A stretch of 48,555 nucleotides of DNA from Pacificibacter marinus (GTDB lineage Bacteria > Pseudomonadota > Alphaproteobacteria > Rhodobacterales > Rhodobacteraceae), in the NCBI RefSeq assembly GCF_900109555.1, contig NZ_FNZV01000019.1, positions 1-48,555 on the forward strand. Reading direction: 5' to 3'. This document shows positions 26,776 to 34,312 of the stretch, one piece after another. Under the pieces are notes generated by a model that did not search any database, was not told where the DNA came from, and worked only from the letters and a program-made list of their open reading frames with translations. Every line of letters starts with the position of its first letter. Within the stretch, counting starts at the first letter, position 1. The translations under genes were made by a program, and so were the position numbers.

Positions 26776-27764
26776 GATTGCGCGATGAAGCCAGTCGCCG
26801 CCTTTTTGCGTGCCGTCGATGCCCAAGTCAGCCCCTTTTGCAAAAGTATAAACGCGAAGAGCAACCCACCGATGACAATCTTAGTCCACCAGCTTGAAAG
26901 GGTGCCGTCAAAAACAATATAGGTCTGGATCAGCCCCATGATCAGTATACCGAAAAATGACCCTGCGACAAAACCATAGCCTCCGGTCAACAACGTGCCA
27001 CCGATCACCACCGCCGCAATGGCATCCAGTTCAACACCGACAGTCGCCAACGAATAGCCTGCTGACGTATAAAGGGAAAACACGATCCCTGAAAGCCCAG
27101 CAAGCCCGCCCGAGACCGCATAAATCCCGATTGTGGTCGAGGCGACAGGCACCCCCATCAATCGCGCGGCCCCTGCTCCGCCCCCCAAGGCATAAACATT
27201 TTGCCCAAAGCGGGTGCGGTGAGCGACCAAAGCCCCAACGATAAACGTCAAAACCATCACAAACCCGATCAGTCGAAAACGCCCTCCGCTGGCCGTTTTC
27301 CAATACATCGATTGTAACACGTCATAGAATTCGTGGGTGATAGATACGGAGTCGGTCGATAGCACATATGCGGCCCCCCGCGCCAAAAACATACCCGCCA
27401 ACGTGACGATAAAGGCGGGCATATCCAAGTAATGGATCGTTGCCCCCATCGCAGCTCCAAAGGCCGTGGTGATCACCAACACCAACGCAAAAGCAGTCAG
27501 CGGATGCAAGGATGTATCGCGCAAGATCACGGCCAAAAATACGCCGGTGAATGCGATGACAGAACCGACAGACAGATCAATACCGCCAGAGAGAATGACA
27601 AAAGTCATGCCAACCGCGACAATCCCGAGAAAGGCGTTATCTGTCAGTAAGTTGGCCACAACACGCCAAGACAGCATCGTGGGATATTGCGACGCGCACA
27701 GCGCATAAGCCAACACAAAGGTCAGCAGTGTGACGATGAGCGGAAGATGGGTTGATCGGATCAT
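26772..27764 (-). CDS. yjfF: Sugar ABC transporter permease (YjfF-like)
   Basis: An inner-membrane permease of 330 residues with 8-10 hydrophobic segments of the RbsC/BPD_transp_2 family. The pattern VGMTFVILSGGIDLSVGSVIAF, AAVVIGGTLLTGGYG and GSFFGILIMGLIQT is typical of YjfF. In the characterised E. coli system YtfQRT-YjfF the two permeases form a heterodimeric channel for galactofuranose and related galactose forms. It overlaps ytfT and the gntR gene by 4 bases each. Confidence 0.92.
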   Translation of the reverse strand: MIRSTHLPLIVTLLTFVLAYALCASQYPTMLSWRVVANLLTDNAFLGIVAVGMTFVILSGGIDLSVGSVIAFTGVFLAVILRDTSLHPLTAFALVLVITTAFGAAMGATIHYLDMPAFIVTLAGMFLARGAAYVLSTDSVSITHEFYDVLQSMYWKTASGGRFRLIGFVMVLTFIVGALVAHRTRFGQNVYALGGGAGAARLMGVPVASTTIGIYAVSGGLAGLSGIVFSLYTSAGYSLATVGVELDAIAAVVIGGTLLTGGYGFVAGSFFGILIMGLIQTYIVFDGTLSSWWTKIVIGGLLFAFILLQKGLTWASTARKKAATGFIAQS

Positions 27765-28795
27765 CGTTTAAGTTCCTTTGCAGGGTTTGGGCGATCCACT
27801 TTGGCAGGTGGCGTCGAGGCCCGCAGGATATAAATTATATGGCTCACTTTGGGGGATTGGATCACCAAAATGGCTAAGATCAATAAGGCTTTGATCACCA
27901 AATTAAACTCTGGCGGCATGCCCGACAGCAAGATGACGGAATTGACCGATTGGATGATCATTGCGCCCAGCAAAGACGCGACGATGGAAAACTTGCCGCC
28001 CAACAATGAATTGCCGCCAATGACCACGGCAAGGATGGCATCAAGTTCCAACCACAGGCCCGCATTGTTGGCATCTGCGCCCTGAATATCAGCGGTGACA
28101 ATCACCCCCGCCACTGCCGCGCCGATGCCTGACACGACATAAACGCACAACAGTAAGACGCGTGAATTGATCCCCGCGAGGCGAGACGATGCTTCGTTGA
28201 TGCCAATCGATTCAATCAGCAATCCCAATGCAGTACGGCGTACCAGAAAGGCTGCAAAGCTGCCCAAGCTGAGCCAAATTAAAATCGGTGTGGGTATGCC
28301 AAGCACGGTGCCAGCACCCAAATGGATCAAACCTTGGTCTAAAAACGTCAGGATCGTGCCTTCTGTGATCAACTGTGCAATGCCGCGCCCCGCGACCATC
28401 AAAACCAAGGTCGCAACGATCGGCTGAATGCGCAAGAATGCAACCAAGATGCCGTTCCAAGCGCCGCAAAGTGCCCCAACAGCCAACGCGCCCATGACGG
28501 CCGTGGTCCAATGTTGTCCCTCGACCACAAGCGACGCGGCGGTCGCGCCAGCAATGGCCATCACGGCCCCGACGGACAAATCGATGCCTTTGGTGGCAAT
28601 CACCAATGTCATGCCAACACACAAAAGCGCGGTTGGCGCACCACGGTTCAGCACATCGATGATGTTGCCAAACAGGCGACCATTTTGGAATTTAACTGTG
28701 AAAAAGTCTGGCAAAACCAGCACATTCAGCAAAAGAACAATCGCCAAAATAATCAACTGCGGCGTGATGCGTTTGAGAAAAGGGGAACGGGTCAT
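27761..28795 (-). CDS. ytfT: Sugar ABC transporter permease (YtfT-like)
   Basis: The second permease subunit, 344 residues, of the same RbsC-type family. GMTLVIATKGIDLSVGAVMAIAG, LELDAILAVVIGGNSLLGGKFS and the long hydrophobic N-terminus match YtfT. It pairs with YjfF in the inner membrane and docks to the ATPase YtfR. It overlaps both neighbours by ATGA, so stoichiometric translation is expected. Confidence 0.93.
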   Translation of the reverse strand: MTRSPFLKRITPQLIILAIVLLLNVLVLPDFFTVKFQNGRLFGNIIDVLNRGAPTALLCVGMTLVIATKGIDLSVGAVMAIAGATAASLVVEGQHWTTAVMGALAVGALCGAWNGILVAFLRIQPIVATLVLMVAGRGIAQLITEGTILTFLDQGLIHLGAGTVLGIPTPILIWLSLGSFAAFLVRRTALGLLIESIGINEASSRLAGINSRVLLLCVYVVSGIGAAVAGVIVTADIQGADANNAGLWLELDAILAVVIGGNSLLGGKFSIVASLLGAMIIQSVNSVILLSGMPPEFNLVIKALLILAILVIQSPKVSHIIYILRASTPPAKVDRPNPAKELKR

Positions 28796-30309
28796 TGAAG
28801 GGCCTCGTGACGTGTTTCAGCGGCAATCGCTTTGATGATATTGACCGATGTAATGTCTGCGCCGACCAGTTCGCCGACTTGTTTGCGGTCACGCAAAACG
28901 ATCACGCGATTGGCATAGGCGACGAGTTCTTCCATCTCGGATGAGGCGACCAAAAGCGCCATGCCATCTTGTTGTAATCGCCCGATCAGCGCGATGATTT
29001 CAGCATGAGCACCGATGTCGATGCCCCGTGTTGGCTCGTCTAAGATCAAGACATCTGGGTCCGTCGCAAGCCACCGTGCCAACAGCGCTTTTTGTTGATT
29101 ACCACCTGACAAAAGACGGATTGGCACATCCAAATTGGCCAAACGAATGTCCAGCGTGCGCACATAATGTTCGGCTATTTCATCGACCTTGCGACGTGGA
29201 ATTGGTCGCAGCCATCCTTGCCGTGCCTGTAGCGCCAATACGATATTGTCGCGCACACTCAGATCGCCAATGATGCCTTCTGTTTTGCGATCCTCAGGAC
29301 ACAAGGCAAACCCATGCGCCACGGCATCGCGCGGGGACGTGACCGAAATGTCTTTGCCGTTCAGCTTCATTGTGCCGCTGTCGGCGCGCACCGCCCCAAA
29401 GACCAGCTTGGAGGTTTCCGTGCGGCCAGAACCCAAAAGCCCAGCCAAACCAACGACTTCGCCTTTGCGGATTGTTAGGGAAAACGGGTCTAACATACCG
29501 CTTTTGCCTAGGCTTTCGATCTGTAAAAGCGGCGCACCAACGGCAGCAGATTTCGCAGCACTGGGCGCTGTGTCAAGCTGACGCCCCAGCATCAATGTAA
29601 CGATATCGCGTTGTGACACATCTTTTAAAACGCGAGAGCCAACAACCTGACCATTGCGCAAAACGGTCGCGCGATCGCACAGGTCAAACACTTGATCCAA
29701 GAAATGCGTGATGAACACAATGGCGATCCCGCGGCTTTTCAATTGGCGAATAACCGAGAACAACAATTTGACCTCATCAAGGTCGAGACTGGCCGTTGGC
29801 TCGTCTAAAATCAGTACTTTACCAGACATTTCGACAGCGCGTGCAATGGCAACAACTTGCTGCACAGCGACCGAATACGTGGACAACGGTTGGGCCGGAT
29901 CAATGTCGATCCCGAACCCTTTGAGGGACGTACGCGCCGCCTCATTCATAGCGCGCCGCGCAACAAACGGGCCGCGCATAGGTTGGCGGCCAAGGTAAAG
30001 ATTTTCAGCGACAGTCAAGTTTGGCAGCAAGTTCACTTCTTGGTAAACCGTGCCGATCCCAAGACTTTGGCTGTGATTGGTGGACGTCGGATCAACAGTT
30101 TGACCATCCAGCATGATCGCGCCGCCATCACGGCGATAAACCCCTGTAAGGCACTTGATCAGCGTCGATTTTCCGGCACCATTTTCACCAAGAAGCGCGT
30201 GGATTTCGCCACGGTGTAGGGTCAAATCCACATCATCAAGCGCGATCGTGCCGGGGAAAAATTTCGAAATGCCCGTTGCGTGCAACATGGGCAGACTGTC
30301 GTTGGTCAT
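28792..30309 (-). CDS. ytfR: Galactofuranose-type ABC transporter ATPase (YtfR-like)
   Basis: An ATPase of 505 residues with two fused nucleotide-binding domains, as in RbsA/MglA/YtfR. The first half has a full Walker A (GENGAGKSTLIK) and Walker B (VLILDEPTASLD) but a degenerate signature. The second half has a non-canonical Walker A (GLLGSGRTE) with a good signature LSGGNQQK and LILDEPTRGID, the usual asymmetric pattern. The ATG at 30309 follows AAGGA; the frame extends 22 codons further upstream, but that part runs into the intergenic hairpin and is unlikely to be translated. It energises sugar uptake through YtfT-YjfF. Confidence 0.94.
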   Translation of the reverse strand: MTNDSLPMLHATGISKFFPGTIALDDVDLTLHRGEIHALLGENGAGKSTLIKCLTGVYRRDGGAIMLDGQTVDPTSTNHSQSLGIGTVYQEVNLLPNLTVAENLYLGRQPMRGPFVARRAMNEAARTSLKGFGIDIDPAQPLSTYSVAVQQVVAIARAVEMSGKVLILDEPTASLDLDEVKLLFSVIRQLKSRGIAIVFITHFLDQVFDLCDRATVLRNGQVVGSRVLKDVSQRDIVTLMLGRQLDTAPSAAKSAAVGAPLLQIESLGKSGMLDPFSLTIRKGEVVGLAGLLGSGRTETSKLVFGAVRADSGTMKLNGKDISVTSPRDAVAHGFALCPEDRKTEGIIGDLSVRDNIVLALQARQGWLRPIPRRKVDEIAEHYVRTLDIRLANLDVPIRLLSGGNQQKALLARWLATDPDVLILDEPTRGIDIGAHAEIIALIGRLQQDGMALLVASSEMEELVAYANRVIVLRDRKQVGELVGADITSVNIIKAIAAETRHEALQ

Positions 30310-30337
30310 GATATTATCCTTGCCGTCGCAATGTGTC

Positions 30338-30373
30338 GACTGGACCCGCGCGAAAACAGGCGCGGGTCCAGTC
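30338..30373 (-). terminator. Perfect 14-bp stem-loop between ytfQ and ytfR
   Basis: A GC-rich inverted repeat (30338-30351 with 30360-30373) with an 8-base loop lies between the binding-protein gene and the ATPase gene. No T tract follows. In binding-protein operons such hairpins usually protect the upstream mRNA from 3' decay or attenuate transcription, so more binding protein than membrane components is made. Confidence 0.7.
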
Positions 30374-30412
30374 AATGCAATGCGATGAACGGGTCTGTGT
30401 AAAGGTTAGGCT

Positions 30413-31366
30413 TTAGTAGCCGAGACCTTTTTTGACCTCATAGATCGCCTGATTGTCATCGGCAGCGGTGTACAAACGCGATTCTGTTTGGATCCATTTT
30501 GGTGGAACAGTCCCGTCAGCAAGATAGGCCGCGAGCGCATCTAGTGCAGGTCCGGCCATGTTTGGTGTCAGTTCAATCGTGGCATTCATTTCACTGTTCG
30601 CAATCGCAAGGTGCGCATCAGGAACAGCGTCGATGGCTACGATTTTGATGTCCGTGCCAGGTTTCAAACCAGCCTCTTTGATGGCTTGGATCGCACCAAC
30701 AGCCATGTCATCGTTGTGCGCATACAGAGCACAGATGTTGTCGCCGCCTTCAGCTTTCAGAAAGCTTTCCATTACGACTTTGCCTTGCGACCGCGTGAAA
30801 TCACCCGTTTGCGAACGCACGATTTCTAAGTTGTCATGACCAGAGATCGCATTCTCAAAACCGGTTTTGCGATCAATTGCAGGTGACGATCCTGTGGTGC
30901 CTTGCAGTTCAACAATCCGGCAATCTGCGCCGGCCATATCATCGACCAACCATTGGCCAGCAACTGAACCTTCGTGCACCAAATCAGAGGTGACAGCGGT
31001 CAGGTACAGATCGTCAGGCGCATCCACGGTGCGGTCGAGCAATATGACGGGAATGTCCGCGTCTTGTGCTTCTTCGAGCACTTCGTCCCAACCTGTGGCC
31101 ACAACAGGAGCAATCAAAATCGCATCAACGCCTTGCGCGATAAACGACCGCAAAGCCGAGATTTGGTTTTCTTGCTTTTGCTGCGCATCAGCGAATTTCA
31201 ACTGGATGCCGCGGGCCGCGACTTCTTGTTTTGTGACGGTTGTTTCAGCAGCGCGCCAACCGGATTCAGATCCGATTTGCGAAAACCCGATGGTCAGATC
31301 ACTGGCCGCAGCCGCGAAAGGCATTAGCGCAATTGCGCTCGCCAAAAGTGTTGATTTAATGTTCAT
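30413..31366 (-). CDS. ytfQ: Galactofuranose/galactose-binding periplasmic protein (YtfQ-like)
   Basis: A periplasmic substrate-binding protein of 317 residues, peripla_BP_4/RbsB fold. The Sec signal peptide is about 22 residues (ends AAAAS), and the mature protein begins DLTIGFSQIGSESGWR, a hallmark of YtfQ. Inner motifs are GVDAILIAPVVATGWDEVL, VILLDRTVDAPDD and CALYAHNDDMAVGAI. It captures galactofuranose or galactose forms and delivers them to YtfRT-YjfF. It is the first gene of the operon, with an upstream promoter overlapped by a GntR-type palindrome. The substrate is inferred from the family and from the nearby galactonate-pathway operon. Confidence 0.93.
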   Translation of the reverse strand: MNIKSTLLASAIALMPFAAAASDLTIGFSQIGSESGWRAAETTVTKQEVAARGIQLKFADAQQKQENQISALRSFIAQGVDAILIAPVVATGWDEVLEEAQDADIPVILLDRTVDAPDDLYLTAVTSDLVHEGSVAGQWLVDDMAGADCRIVELQGTTGSSPAIDRKTGFENAISGHDNLEIVRSQTGDFTRSQGKVVMESFLKAEGGDNICALYAHNDDMAVGAIQAIKEAGLKPGTDIKIVAIDAVPDAHLAIANSEMNATIELTPNMAGPALDALAAYLADGTVPPKWIQTESRLYTAADDNQAIYEVKKGLGY

Positions 31367-31394
31367 AATTTCCTCCCAAAAATTCTATATCGCT

Positions 31395-31423
31395 ATTAAG
31401 TATTACTTTATTATTTTTGTAAA
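31395..31423 (-). promoter_or_regulatory. Probable ytfQ promoter
   Basis: On the minus strand a -35 TTTACA (31418-31423), an exact 17-base spacer and a -10 CTTAAT (31395-31400) precede the ytfQ ATG by about 28 bases. The AAGT-N3-ACTT palindrome covers the end of the spacer and the start of the -10, where a bound repressor would block RNA polymerase. Confidence 0.5.
31398..31408 (-). promoter_or_regulatory. Candidate GntR (FadR-type) operator upstream of ytfQ
   Basis: The palindrome AAGT-ATT-ACTT (as read on the plus strand) has the GT-N3-AC core, overlaps the probable -10 box and lies 31 bases upstream of the ytfQ ATG. It matches the dgoK-leader palindrome in both arms, differing only in the 3-base centre. 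Confidence 0.5.
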
Positions 31424-31479
31424 GAGACTTGTGAAGCCAAACATTAAAGTGATTAATTATTTATATTTTTCAATGCATT

Positions 31480-31541
31480 AAACAAAACACCCCCAGACAC
31501 CCAGGCGAATCTACGAGACGCAAAGGTGTAATCTGAGGGTG
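31480..31541 (-). terminator. Probable terminator of the urt operon
   Basis: On the minus strand a 10-bp stem with one mismatch (31532-31541 with 31488-31497) and a large loop of about 34 bases is followed by TTTTGTTT. It lies about 100 bases after the urtE stop and just upstream of the ytfQ promoter, where insulation between the two operons would be expected. Confidence 0.45.
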
Positions 31542-31563
31542 CTTTAGTGTTGATAGAACCATC

Positions 31564-31590
31564 TTACGCATGCACTCATAGCTTGCGTAA
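31564..31590 (-). terminator. Short stem-loop downstream of urtE
   Basis: A perfect 7-bp stem (31564-31570 with 31584-31590) with a 13-base loop lies 47 bases after urtE. There is no T tract. It may be a 3'-end stabiliser, ahead of the stronger candidate terminator further on. Confidence 0.3.
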
Positions 31591-31636
31591 AACAGGCAAA
31601 TGCGTGGGTGATAAATCTTAAATATAAGGGCGAAAG

Positions 31637-32335
31637 CTACGCGATGCGAAAGACTTTGGCGGCCTCTTCTTTGGTGATGTCGGCTTTGTCATGGGTGGAT
31701 GTCACGCGCCCGCGTTCCATGAACACCAACTGATCCGCTAGGTCATAAGCGAATTCAAAATACTGCTCAACAAGCACAATCGCCATGTCGCCGCGATCAC
31801 GTAGCAAAGCAATGACGCGCCCGATTTGTTGGATGATGTTGGGTTGAATGCCCTCAGTCGGCTCATCAAGCAACAAGAGCTTCGGCTTGATGATCAACGC
31901 ACGCGCGATGGCCAATTGTTGCTGTTGTCCACCAGACAAATCGCCACCACGACGGTGCAAGAAATCTTTGAGAATGGGGAACAATTCAAACACCTCATCG
32001 GGGATGTGATGTTCGGATTTCGGCAGGCAGGCAAAGCCCGTCTCTAGGTTTTCTTTCACCGTCAAAAGCGGGAAAATCATCCGCCCTTGTGGCACCACGC
32101 CCACGCCCTTTTTCGCAAGCACATCAGAATTGGCGCGACCAACGTCTTCACCGTCCAGCATCATGGTGCCGCTAGAGCGCGGATGCGCACCACAGATCGC
32201 TTTGAGCAGGGATGTTTTACCAACGCCATTGGTCCCCATGACACAGGTGACCTTGCCTGCCTCGGCCGTCAAAGCCACGTCATGCAAAATTTGCGAGCCA
32301 CCATAATGCAGCGATAGGTTTTGAACATCGAGCAT
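31637..32335 (-). CDS. urtE: Urea ABC transporter ATPase UrtE
   Basis: A cytoplasmic ATPase of 232 residues of the LivF type. Walker A is GTNGVGKTSLLK, the signature is LSGGQQQQLAIARAL, and Walker B is LLLLDEPTEGIQPNI, where the IQPNI ending is characteristic of UrtE rather than LivF. It forms the ATPase pair with UrtD. It starts 3 bases after urtD and is last in the urtABCDE operon. No urease genes follow; the next operon on this strand is ytf. Confidence 0.95.
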   Translation of the reverse strand: MLDVQNLSLHYGGSQILHDVALTAEAGKVTCVMGTNGVGKTSLLKAICGAHPRSSGTMMLDGEDVGRANSDVLAKKGVGVVPQGRMIFPLLTVKENLETGFACLPKSEHHIPDEVFELFPILKDFLHRRGGDLSGGQQQQLAIARALIIKPKLLLLDEPTEGIQPNIIQQIGRVIALLRDRGDMAIVLVEQYFEFAYDLADQLVFMERGRVTSTHDKADITKEEAAKVFRIA

Positions 32336-32338
32336 AGG

Positions 32339-33079
32339 TTATCTCCCCAAATAAACGTCAATGACGTCTTGGTTTTTTGTAACGTGATCCAGCGCGCCTT
32401 CGGCCAAAACAGACCCTTCGTGCAGCACAGTGACTTTGCAATCCAAACGACGAATAAATTCCATGTCGTGTTCAATCACCACAACTGCGCGGGTTTTGGC
32501 CGCTTCTTTCAATATGTCGGTGGTGTGTTCGCGCTCGCCCAATGTCATGCCTGCTGCGGGCTCATCGACCAGCAAAAGTTTAGGGTCTTGCGCCAACAGC
32601 ATGCCGATTTCCAACCATTGTTTTTGACCATGAGACAGCTCGCCTGACTTGCGCATCAGTTCTTGGGACAGGCCGATAGTTGAGGCCAACTCATGAACCT
32701 TGTCATTGTCTTTGGTCTTGGGGCGAAAGAACAACACAGCCAAAGGTGAACGGTCATTGCGCACAGCGATCATCAGATTGTCAAAGACGGATTGATCTTC
32801 GAACACTGTCGGGCGTTGAAACTTGCGGCCAATGCCGATGCGCGCAATTTTGGCCTCGTTCATGCCGATCAAATTGCGTGACAGATCCCCCCACAGCACT
32901 GAGCCTTCATCGGGCTTGGTCTTGCCTGTGACGATGTCCATAAAGGTGGTTTTTCCTGCACCGTTTGGCCCAATGATGGCGCGCATTTCGGCGTGCCCGA
33001 TTGAGAACGACAGATTGTTGATGGCTTTAAATCCGTCAAAAGACACCGAAATTCCTGAGACTTCTAAAAGCTGGCTCAT
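32339..33079 (-). CDS. urtD: Urea ABC transporter ATPase UrtD
   Basis: A cytoplasmic ATPase of 246 residues of the LivG type. Walker A is GPNGAGKTTFMDIVTGKTKPDEG, whose DIVTGKT continuation is typical of UrtD. The signature is LSHGQKQWLEIGM and Walker B is LLLVDEPAAGM. It pairs with UrtE to drive urea import. Its ATG overlaps the urtC stop by 4 bases. Confidence 0.95.
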   Translation of the reverse strand: MSQLLEVSGISVSFDGFKAINNLSFSIGHAEMRAIIGPNGAGKTTFMDIVTGKTKPDEGSVLWGDLSRNLIGMNEAKIARIGIGRKFQRPTVFEDQSVFDNLMIAVRNDRSPLAVLFFRPKTKDNDKVHELASTIGLSQELMRKSGELSHGQKQWLEIGMLLAQDPKLLLVDEPAAGMTLGEREHTTDILKEAAKTRAVVVIEHDMEFIRRLDCKVTVLHEGSVLAEGALDHVTKNQDVIDVYLGR

Positions 33080-34308
33080 TTTTCAGCCTCCTCTTCACGC
33101 AAAGACCCTGCATCGGGGCCAAGCGGCGCGCCCTTGCGGCTGGGGGCCAAACGCCCTGTAAATAGGTCGACCAAGCCACCAATGCCTTTGGGGGCAAACA
33201 AAGTAACCAAAACAAAGGACAGTCCCAGCAGAACCTGCCACCAATCAACCCATTTCACGACGTAAAACCCAAGGTTGATATTGGGCGCCTGCCCGCCCGT
33301 GAACCATGTAGACACGAGCGAGACAACAACAGCGCCAATGACAGCACCATAGATGCGGCCACGTCCGCCAATCGCGACCCAAACGGCCAGATAAATCGAG
33401 GCAATAGGCGCGATTTCAGCAGGGTTGATGATACCAGCTTGCGGATAATAAAGCGCGCCACCGATGGCAGCCATGATCGCGGTGAGAACGAAGACAAACA
33501 GTTTGTAGCCCTCAACAGAATAGCCCAAAAACCGCACGCGTGCTTCGTCATCGCGGATACCACGAATGACCGAACCGAACTTGCCAGAGACGACAAAGGA
33601 CGTTGCGATATAGGTGAGCGCCAGCGCCAACGCAGACCCCCAAAGGAACCAGATCGATATGACGCTTTGCGGAATATTGTCAGCACCGGGCAAGTTTTGC
33701 AGGCCTGATAGACCGTTATTGCCGCGCAAACCGCTGTCGTTTTGGAAGAGGTACAAAGAAAGTGCGAGCGTCATGGCTTGGGTCAAGATCGACAAGTAAA
33801 CGCCAGTGACGCGCGAGCGAAAAGCAAGCCAGCCAAAGACCAATGCCACGAGGCCTGGGACCAAGACGACCATAAACAATTGCAGCACAAGACTGTCTGC
33901 AAACATCCAAATCGCGGGAAAATCTGAAGACCCGACAACACCGAATATCTGTGACCCAATCGCATCTGATAACTCGGACGCTGTGGGGGGGATCGGCGCT
34001 GAGGCCATTGAATTCACAACGATAATTTCGGTGCGCGCATACATCAGCCACATACCAATCATGTAACCACCCACGCCGAAAAATGCGAAGTGACCGAGCG
34101 ATAGAATGCCTGTGTAGCCCCAAACCAAATCCATCGCGATGGCGACCAGAGCCAGACAAAGCGTCTTGCCGAGCGTTTTGACGAAAGACGTTGAAACCAG
34201 TCCTGATCCGTAGGCTTCGGACATCAACGTGACGCCAAGAGTGAACAGAGCCAAGAGGCCGAGGAACACCAACAATGACGGGTTTTTCATAAAGAATGAG
34301 TTTTTCAT
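33076..34308 (-). CDS. urtC: Urea ABC transporter permease UrtC
   Basis: An inner-membrane permease of 410 residues of the LivM family with about ten hydrophobic segments. DLVWGYTGILSLGHFAFFGVGGYMIGMWLM and the loop RDDEARVRFLGYSVEGYKLFVF match UrtC. A large loop after the third helix (about residues 105-150) is usual for UrtC. A GGGAG site precedes the ATG. It forms the urea channel with UrtB. Confidence 0.94.
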   Translation of the reverse strand: MKNSFFMKNPSLLVFLGLLALFTLGVTLMSEAYGSGLVSTSFVKTLGKTLCLALVAIAMDLVWGYTGILSLGHFAFFGVGGYMIGMWLMYARTEIIVVNSMASAPIPPTASELSDAIGSQIFGVVGSSDFPAIWMFADSLVLQLFMVVLVPGLVALVFGWLAFRSRVTGVYLSILTQAMTLALSLYLFQNDSGLRGNNGLSGLQNLPGADNIPQSVISIWFLWGSALALALTYIATSFVVSGKFGSVIRGIRDDEARVRFLGYSVEGYKLFVFVLTAIMAAIGGALYYPQAGIINPAEIAPIASIYLAVWVAIGGRGRIYGAVIGAVVVSLVSTWFTGGQAPNINLGFYVVKWVDWWQVLLGLSFVLVTLFAPKGIGGLVDLFTGRLAPSRKGAPLGPDAGSLREEEAEK

Positions 34309-34312
34309 GTGA

